Positions 57,635 to 64,000 of a stretch of 64,000 nt of DNA are shown one piece after another (position 1 is the first letter of the stretch; every line of letters begins with the position of its first letter). The DNA is from an uncultured Alphaproteobacteria bacterium. Its GTDB lineage: Bacteria > Pseudomonadota > Alphaproteobacteria > Pelagibacterales > Pelagibacteraceae. Both the position numbers and the translations under genes were made by a program. A model generated the notes under the pieces. That model made no database searches. It saw only the letters and a list, made by a program, of their open reading frames with translations, and was not told where the DNA came from. The stretch lies in NCBI GenBank assembly GCA_903869725.1, contig CAIQAD010000002.1, forward strand, positions 1 through 64,000, written 5' to 3'.

Positions 57635-59130
57635 CAGAATCTTGGAATATCTTTAAATTTATTTTCCCCTTTATGTACGTGCATTTTTCCACTTTCCGCA
57701 CAACGATGCAAAATTGGATAGACTTTTCCTGGATTTAATAGTGAGTTTTTATCAAAAGCTATTTTAATGTTTAATTGTTGCTGAATATCGTCATCATTAA
57801 ACATTTCACACATTAATTCTCTTTTTTCTATTCCAACACCATGTTCGCCTGTTAGTACTCCACCAGATTTTACACAGTACTTTAAAATATCAGCTCCGAA
57901 TTGCTCTGCTTTTTTTAATTCACTTTTTATATTAGAATCAAACATTATTAACGGGTGAAGATTTCCATCACCAGCATGGAAACAATTAGCAACTCTTAGT
58001 CCATATTTTTTTGAAAGCTTAGTAATTTCTTTTAAAACTTCTGGTAATTTTTTTCTCGGAATGGTTCCGTCCATACAAATATAATCAGGTGACATCTCTC
58101 CAATTGCTGGAAATGCAGCTTTTCTTCCAAGCCAAAATCTCATTCTTTCAGCGTCATTTTTACTAATTCTTATGTATGTCGCATCATTTTTTTTTGCAAC
58201 ATCATCAACCTTTTCGATTAAAACGTTGACTTCACTTTCAGTTCCATCAAGTTCAACGATTAATATAGCTTCAACATTTAATGGGTACCCTGCTTTTGAA
58301 TAATCATTAGTCGCTTTAATTAAAGGCTTATCCATTACCTCCATCCCCGCTGGAATTATTCCTGCAGAAATAATATCTGACACAGTTTGTCCTGCCGCTT
58401 CAACACTTTGAAATCCTAACAGCAAAGCCTTAATTGATTGAGGTTTTTTTAAAATCTTAACTGTAACTTCAGTAACAACACCCAATAACCCTTCTGAACC
58501 TGTAATTAATCCTAACAAGTCATAACCTTCCGATTCAATTTTTTTACCTCCTAGACGCATAATTGTTCCATCCATCAACACAATTTCAACACCAAGAACA
58601 TTATTGGTTGTGGTGCCATATTTTAAAGAATGAACGCCGCCAGAATTTTCTGCAATATTTCCACCAATCGAACATGCTATTTGACTAGATGGATCTGGAG
58701 CATAATAAAACTCATTATTCTCTACAGCCTTTGTAATTGATAAATTTGTAACTCCAGGCTGAGTCACAACACATCTATTATCAAAATCAATTTCTAAAAT
58801 TTTATTAAATTTACTAAGTCCTAAAAGAACGCAATCCTTTAAAGGCAATGCCCCACCTGATAATCCTGTTCCTGCTCCTCGAGGAACAACTTTAATATTA
58901 TTTTGATTACAATATTTTAAAATATTGCTAACCTCTTCGGTATTTTCAGGAAGAACAACAACCATAGGTTTTTGTTTATAAGCACTTAATGCATCTGTTT
59001 CATACGGGGTAACTTCATCAAAATCAAAAATAACATTATTTAAATTTGTAAATTTTTTTAAATCACGGACAATTTTATCCTTAAGATTTAAAATCACTTC
59101 ATCAACTACTGGCATCGCAAGTGCACACAT
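57634..59130 (-). CDS. glcD: Glycolate oxidase FAD-linked subunit
   Basis: VPRGAGTGLSGGALPL, CSIGGNIAENSGGVHSLKYGTTTNNVLGVE, NCFHAGDGNLHPLI, TGEHGVGIEKRELM. Confidence 0.94.
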   Translation of the reverse strand: MCALAMPVVDEVILNLKDKIVRDLKKFTNLNNVIFDFDEVTPYETDALSAYKQKPMVVVLPENTEEVSNILKYCNQNNIKVVPRGAGTGLSGGALPLKDCVLLGLSKFNKILEIDFDNRCVVTQPGVTNLSITKAVENNEFYYAPDPSSQIACSIGGNIAENSGGVHSLKYGTTTNNVLGVEIVLMDGTIMRLGGKKIESEGYDLLGLITGSEGLLGVVTEVTVKILKKPQSIKALLLGFQSVEAAGQTVSDIISAGIIPAGMEVMDKPLIKATNDYSKAGYPLNVEAILIVELDGTESEVNVLIEKVDDVAKKNDATYIRISKNDAERMRFWLGRKAAFPAIGEMSPDYICMDGTIPRKKLPEVLKEITKLSKKYGLRVANCFHAGDGNLHPLIMFDSNIKSELKKAEQFGADILKYCVKSGGVLTGEHGVGIEKRELMCEMFNDDDIQQQLNIKIAFDKNSLLNPGKVYPILHRCAESGKMHVHKGENKFKDIPRF

Positions 59131-59187
59131 ATAGAAAATTTATATTATTTTAACTGATTTATATAGACTTTTAGAGCTGATAAAACT

Positions 59188-60354
59188 CTATTTAATTACT
59201 GTTTTATTAATTTTTTCTAAGGCTTTTTCTATATTTTCATAAGAGTTTGCAAAACTAAATCTAACAAAATTTTTTGCTGATTTACCAAAACTAGTTCCAG
59301 GAATAATTGCAACACCAGCTTGATTTAAACATTTATCCGCAAATTCATTTCCGTCCATTCCAGTACCACTAATATTTGGAAAGACATAAAAAGCTCCTCC
59401 AGGGTTATTACATTTAATTCCTTTAATACTATTTAGTCCCTGAACAATTAGTTTTCTTCTTCTTGAAAATTCTTGCATCATTTTATCCAAGAAATGATGT
59501 GGGCCATCAAGTGCTGCTAGACCAGATATTTGAATTGCAGCTGAAGGGCAAGAATGATCATTCACGCATAATCTTATGGCATCTTCTACTATTTTTTCTG
59601 GCCACACACTCCAACCTAATCTCCACCCAGTCATTGCATAAGTTTTGCTCCATCCATCTAATACTATTAATCGATCAAAAATTTCTGGATAATTAAATAA
59701 TGTTGGCATTTTTTTATTATCGTAAATTTGTCTACTATAAATCTCATCGCTTAAAATCGCTACGTCTGGAAATTTTTTTAACCCTAAAACTAATTTATCA
59801 ATTTCTTCTTTTAGAATTAATCCACCTGTTGGATTTTGAGGATTATTTATAATTAGTAATCTAGTTTTACTATTAATTAACTTCAACACTTCCTCTGCTT
59901 TAAAGGAAAAATTATTTTCCTGAGATAAATACATCGGTATGGCTTTAGCTCCTGCATAATTGATCATTGATTCATAAATTGGAAATCCAGGTTCAGGATA
60001 AATAATTTCTGTTCCTTGTTGTGCAAATAATAAAATTGCAAAAAACATCGTAGGTTTTCCACCTGGCATGATAACAACTCGCGAAGCATCTACATTAGCT
60101 CCGTACATTTTTTTAATATGCCTTGATACTCCTTGTCTTAATTCTAAAAGACCATTCGCAGGTGTATAACCATGAAAACCATCATCGAGTGCTTTTTTAG
60201 CCGCATCAACGATATGTTGAGGTGTCTTAAAATCTGGCTGCCCGATTCCAAGATTAATTATTTCTTTTCCCTGCGCTTCTAAAGCTTTGGCTTTTGCAAG
60301 AACTACAAAAGCATTTTCTGTGCCTAGTTTTAAAATATTGTCGGCTAATTTCAC
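59188..60354 (-). CDS. Class I/II PLP-dependent aminotransferase
   Basis: INLGIGQPDFKTPQHI, NNPQNPTGG, VLDGWSKTYAMTGWRLGW. Confidence 0.92.
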   Translation of the reverse strand: MKLADNILKLGTENAFVVLAKAKALEAQGKEIINLGIGQPDFKTPQHIVDAAKKALDDGFHGYTPANGLLELRQGVSRHIKKMYGANVDASRVVIMPGGKPTMFFAILLFAQQGTEIIYPEPGFPIYESMINYAGAKAIPMYLSQENNFSFKAEEVLKLINSKTRLLIINNPQNPTGGLILKEEIDKLVLGLKKFPDVAILSDEIYSRQIYDNKKMPTLFNYPEIFDRLIVLDGWSKTYAMTGWRLGWSVWPEKIVEDAIRLCVNDHSCPSAAIQISGLAALDGPHHFLDKMMQEFSRRRKLIVQGLNSIKGIKCNNPGGAFYVFPNISGTGMDGNEFADKCLNQAGVAIIPGTSFGKSAKNFVRFSFANSYENIEKALEKINKTVIK

Positions 60355-61502
60355 TTTTTAAATATTAATTTATCTCGTGTAAGTTCTTTGACATTTCTAC
60401 ATCCCATCAAAGTCATTCCTCTTTTAATTTCTGATTGCATAATATTTAACATCGCTTCTACAGCTGGCTGTCCGCCTGCACCGAGAGCATACAAATATCC
60501 TTTACCAAAAGAACAAGCTTTTGCACCAAGAGCGAGCGCTTTTAAAACATGTGTACCTCTTCTGACTCCGCCATCTAAAATAACCTCTATTTTATCGCCA
60601 ACCGCATCAACAATTCTTGCAAGTTGGTCAAATGGGGAAATGGATGTATCTAATTGTCTACCTCCATGATTTGAAATCATAATTGCTGTAGCGCCAATAT
60701 CTACGGCTTTTTTTGCATCCTCAACTGATGCAATTCCTTTAAGTGCAAATGGACCTTTCCATTTTTTAATAACGTATTCAGCTTCTTTCCAATCCATAGC
60801 AGGATCATACTGAGTATTAATATAATCAATAACAGAACTGTGAACAGACTCACCTCCTTTTCCACTTTGTGGAAGGTTAGGTAACTTAAATTTTTCATGC
60901 AAAAAATAATTTAAACTCCACTGGGGATGAAATGCAAAACTTAAAAGGCTTGCTAAAGTTAATTTAGGGGGAGTTGTAAAACCAGTTCTGTAATCTCTTT
61001 CTCTATTTCCGGCAACAATTGTATCTACGGTTAAGCACATTGCATTAAAGCCTGCTCTTTGACAACGTTCAACTAATAAATCGGTTAAGCCTTTATCTTT
61101 ATGAATATACAATTGAAATATTTTTGGGCCACTTGTGTAATTTCCAATCTCCTCAATACTAGTTGTTGCAATAGTTGACATGCTAAAAAAAGTTCCAAAT
61201 TTCTCAGCAGCTCTTGATGTCGCTCTTTCTCCGTCGTGATGGTAAAGTCGATGCATTGCAGCAGGCGACAAAAATAATGGCATACTAATTTTTTGTCCAA
61301 GCACAGTTGTTGTCGTGTCTACATTACTGACATCTTTCAAAACACTAGGAACTAAAACGCAATCATCAAATGCTGAGGTGTTTCTTTTAAGTGTAAATTC
61401 ATCATCTGCTCCACCATCGATATAATTAAAAATAGGAGAAGGTAATCTCTTTTTTGCTAACTTTCTAAAGTCATCAACATTAAAGCACTTAGCTAATGAC
61501 AT
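60351..61502 (-). CDS. FMN-dependent alpha-hydroxyacid dehydrogenase (LldD/glycolate oxidase family)
   Basis: FNYIDGGADDEFTLKRN, LSPAAMHRLYHHDGE, ISNHGGRQLDTSISPFDQLARIVDAVGD, DGGVRRGTHVLKALALGAKACSFG. Confidence 0.9.
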   Translation of the reverse strand: MSLAKCFNVDDFRKLAKKRLPSPIFNYIDGGADDEFTLKRNTSAFDDCVLVPSVLKDVSNVDTTTTVLGQKISMPLFLSPAAMHRLYHHDGERATSRAAEKFGTFFSMSTIATTSIEEIGNYTSGPKIFQLYIHKDKGLTDLLVERCQRAGFNAMCLTVDTIVAGNRERDYRTGFTTPPKLTLASLLSFAFHPQWSLNYFLHEKFKLPNLPQSGKGGESVHSSVIDYINTQYDPAMDWKEAEYVIKKWKGPFALKGIASVEDAKKAVDIGATAIMISNHGGRQLDTSISPFDQLARIVDAVGDKIEVILDGGVRRGTHVLKALALGAKACSFGKGYLYALGAGGQPAVEAMLNIMQSEIKRGMTLMGCRNVKELTRDKLIFKK

Positions 61503-61507
61503 TTAAC

Positions 61508-62023
61508 TTAAAAAATCTTCTCAATATTTATGCTAAAATTATTTGCACCTGGATTTTTGCTTCCTAAGCCAGCATTTGAAATATGATTAATAGATGCGCC
61601 TATATCAAAAGTAGGAGTAACGTAAACAGCTGCTCTTAGTTGAGATTTAAATTCTAACGAATAACCTAAACGCTTTCCATCTCCAGGAGCATAATAACCT
61701 GGTGTAAAACTTGGAGAAATTAAAAGTGTATTATTAAAAAATTTCCAATCTAATCTTACTCCGGCATAAGCCATTGTTTCTAATTTATCTGTTGTAAGAA
61801 AGCCAGTTTGAGGTTTAAAATCTCCTATTGGTGAGCTCCATAAAACTTGGCTATAATTATAATCCGCCTGAAACATAGAGTGGCTTCTATTGTTTGGATT
61901 CTTTTGCATAAAGTTAAAATCACCACCTGATAAAACTAAACCGCCATCTGCTTTTGCAGAATGGCTTATTGTAAAAATAGCTAATAAGCTAAAAAGGATT
62001 GTTTTTAAAAATTTAATTCTCAT
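61508..62023 (-). CDS. Acyloxyacyl hydrolase / PagL-like outer-membrane lipid A deacylase
   Basis: Signal peptide (SAKA-DGG), beta-barrel-like strands, C-terminal IGASINHISNAGLGSKNPGANNFSINIEKIF resembling the PagL HxSNAG...NPGxN active-site region. Confidence 0.75.
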   Translation of the reverse strand: MRIKFLKTILFSLLAIFTISHSAKADGGLVLSGGDFNFMQKNPNNRSHSMFQADYNYSQVLWSSPIGDFKPQTGFLTTDKLETMAYAGVRLDWKFFNNTLLISPSFTPGYYAPGDGKRLGYSLEFKSQLRAAVYVTPTFDIGASINHISNAGLGSKNPGANNFSINIEKIF

Positions 62024-62071
62024 TTAAAAGCTTTATTTAGTGAATTTTGAATAAAAGCAACAAAGATTTAA

Positions 62072-62437
62072 CTATTTATTAACTTTATTAAATCTAAATA
62101 CTAATATTCCTCCACAAATTAATATAAAAATAGGAAAAATCCAAAGAATTAGAGTATGCCAACTCCACATTGGGGTGAAAATAATCCACTCGCCATATCT
62201 ACTAATTAAAAATTCGTAAACTTGTATTTCGCTTTCTCCGTTGGACAGTTTTTTGGAAATAATGTTCTTTAGATCTATAGCAAAATCAGAGTTAGATTCG
62301 TAAATTGACTGTCCCTGACATACTAAACATCTAACATTTTTAAATATTTTTATTTTTAACTCCTCATCAGCAAAAACTTGCTTGGTTATAAATAATAAAA
62401 ATAGAAATAAAAAAATTCTTTTAAGAAACATAATCAC
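62072..62437 (-). CDS. ccmH: Cytochrome c-type biogenesis protein CcmH/CycL
   Basis: VRCLVCQGQSIYESNSDFAIDLKNIISKKLSNGESEIQVYEFLISRYGEWIIFTP. Confidence 0.93.
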   Translation of the reverse strand: MIMFLKRIFLFLFLLFITKQVFADEELKIKIFKNVRCLVCQGQSIYESNSDFAIDLKNIISKKLSNGESEIQVYEFLISRYGEWIIFTPMWSWHTLILWIFPIFILICGGILVFRFNKVNK

Positions 62438-62952
62438 TTACTTAGATTAAGTATTGTATCTGTTATCTCTTCGTTAATAGGGCCTAAAAATTTAGCAACG
62501 ATAATCCCATTTTTTACAACAAAAGTTTCTGGCACTCCATATGCTCCGAGTTGAATACTTGCTTCTCCCAAGGTATCCGAAGCAATCAAATTAAATGGAT
62601 TTCCAAAATCTTTTAAAAATTTAAGGGCATTAGTATGTTGATCTTTATAATTAATACCTAAAATATTTATTTTGCTATTTTTTTTTATTTTTAACAAAAA
62701 ATAATTTTCTTCTTTACACGGAATACACCATGAAGACCATATATTTATGACGACAAAATTATTATTTGTTAAATTAACTAAAGAAATTTTTTTATTTTTA
62801 TTATTAAAATCATTTAAAATAATGTTAGGCACTTTTTTACCAACCATCTCTGTTGGTTGGTAAGTTTTGTCCTTTAATAATGCTCTTCCAAAAGCTAAAA
62901 ATAGTAAAACTAAAATTACAAATAAAATTACAATCTTATATTGTATTTTCAT
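62434..62952 (-). CDS. ccmG: Cytochrome c biogenesis thioredoxin CcmG/DsbE
   Basis: VINIWSSWCIPCKEENYFL, YGVPETFVV. Start refined to MKIQYK. Confidence 0.92.
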   Translation of the reverse strand: MKIQYKIVILFVILVLLFLAFGRALLKDKTYQPTEMVGKKVPNIILNDFNNKNKKISLVNLTNNNFVVINIWSSWCIPCKEENYFLLKIKKNSKINILGINYKDQHTNALKFLKDFGNPFNLIASDTLGEASIQLGAYGVPETFVVKNGIIVAKFLGPINEEITDTILNLSK

Positions 62953-64000
62953 ATTTTTTTTTGAATAAACCAAAAATTCCTCCGCATGCGATCAAAATGA
63001 CGCCTAGCCATAAGCACTGCATTAAAGGCTTATAATAAAATCTTAGAGAAATTTTATTATCATTAAATTGCGATAAGTTTATTGCGAAATAATAATCATT
63101 TATAAAATTTGATTTGATACTAGTTTCGGAAGTAAATTGAGCAGGTTGATTATATTTCCTAATAGATGGTGTTAACTCTACTTTTTTATTGCCGTCAGTA
63201 ACTAAAAAATTTGCTGTTATTTGATCATAATTTGGTCCTTTAATACTTTTTGTATTTTTAAACTCTATTAAAAAATTCTCTAATTGTTTTTTATCGCCAA
63301 CTTTCATTGATAAATTTATCTCTTTTGCAAAATATCCATTGATAAATATTGCAAATATGACTGTGGCAAAACCTAAATGAGCGAGTATTCTAGATAAATT
63401 GATGCTTAATTTTTTTTCTCTAAATGCATCGTAAATTACTGTTAAAAACAAATAAAAAGAAAATAATATTCCAAGAGTTAAGCTAATATTTTTATTATTT
63501 AATAAAAATAAAAAAATTAACGAAAAAATTAAACTAATAATAAATAAAATTAATAAATTCTTAATAAAGCTATTATTACTATTTTTATTCCATTCTAAAA
63601 ATGGACCGTAAGCCATTATAAATATGAAGACAAAAAGAAATGGTTTAATAATAGAATTGTAATAAATGGGACCAATAGAAATACTTTCTCCATTAATTGC
63701 ATTTAAAATTATTGGATACACCGTCCCAACAAGGACAACTGAAAGAAAAAAAATCAAAAAACAATTATTGATCAAAATAAAATTATCTTTCTGAAAAAAA
63801 AATGAGTTATTTTTTCTTTGATAACTTGGATTTTTTAATAAAAAGATAGTTAAAGATCCAAATATAATAAGAAAAATTGTAATTAAAATATAAAGACCTC
63901 TAAAAGGATCGTTTGCAAAAGCATGAACAGAGTTGAGAACGCCCGATCTTACTAAAAAAGTTCCAAGTAAACTTAAAATAAAAGTAAATATTGATAATAA
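62936..64000 (-). CDS. ccmF: Cytochrome c-type biogenesis protein CcmF, C-terminal part (runs off the window)
   Basis: The track ORF starts at an internal TTG (63775). The frame stays open to 64000 and reads ...LLSIFTFILSLLGTFLVRSGVLNSVHAFANDPFRGLYIL..., the CcmF GTFLVRSGVLxSVHAFA motif. Confidence 0.93.
   Translation of the reverse strand, partial: LLSIFTFILSLLGTFLVRSGVLNSVHAFANDPFRGLYILITIFLIIFGSLTIFLLKNPSYQRKNNSFFFQKDNFILINNCFLIFFLSVVLVGTVYPIILNAINGESISIGPIYYNSIIKPFLFVFIFIMAYGPFLEWNKNSNNSFIKNLLILFIISLIFSLIFLFLLNNKNISLTLGILFSFYLFLTVIYDAFREKKLSINLSRILAHLGFATVIFAIFINGYFAKEINLSMKVGDKKQLENFLIEFKNTKSIKGPNYDQITANFLVTDGNKKVELTPSIRKYNQPAQFTSETSIKSNFINDYYFAINLSQFNDNKISLRFYYKPLMQCLWLGVILIACGGIFGLFKKKYENTI

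Noticed and set aside
59131-59190. Hairpin TAGACTTTTA-GAGCTGA-TAAAACTCTA between aminotransferase and glcD as terminator or glycine riboswitch
   Set aside because: Stem has a central C-C mismatch, no T-tract in the transcribed direction, and the region is far too short for a glycine aptamer.

Overview
AT-rich, very compact bacterial window with the gene content and gene order of a streamlined marine alphaproteobacterium, most like SAR11/Pelagibacterales (inferred from gene order and protein motifs, no database search). It is almost entirely core metabolism: coq7; argH-lysA; tyrC-hisC; metW; rplU-rpmA-obgE-proB-proA-nadD-rsfS-rlmH-ctpA-rppH; the atp F1 operon; priA; the lpdA-sucBADC-mdh-sdhBADC block; asd-leuBDC; rplS-trmD-rpsP-ffh; dapF-ftsY; a liv-type ABC transporter with a LivM-LivG fusion plus an amidase; glcDEF with partner enzymes; and a ccm segment. 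I found no rRNA, tRNA, CRISPR array, IS element, prophage or defence locus, and no convincing new multi-gene system. The items most worth a second look are: (1) a SAM-II riboswitch with a near-consensus promoter in front of metW that lacks its usual metX partner, with an AU-only palindrome plus U-tract as possible expression platform; (2) two essential-looking genes, gloB and proB, each split by a 1-nt frameshift in a 13-14 nt poly-A run; (3) three tandem hairpins upstream of ffh; (4) six of eight convergent gene pairs overlapping by exactly 4 nt (CTAA/TTAA) with overlapping stop codons; (5) genes missed by the ORF track (a small LptM-like lipoprotein, a dsbB fragment, the 5' part of gloB and the 3' part of proB).
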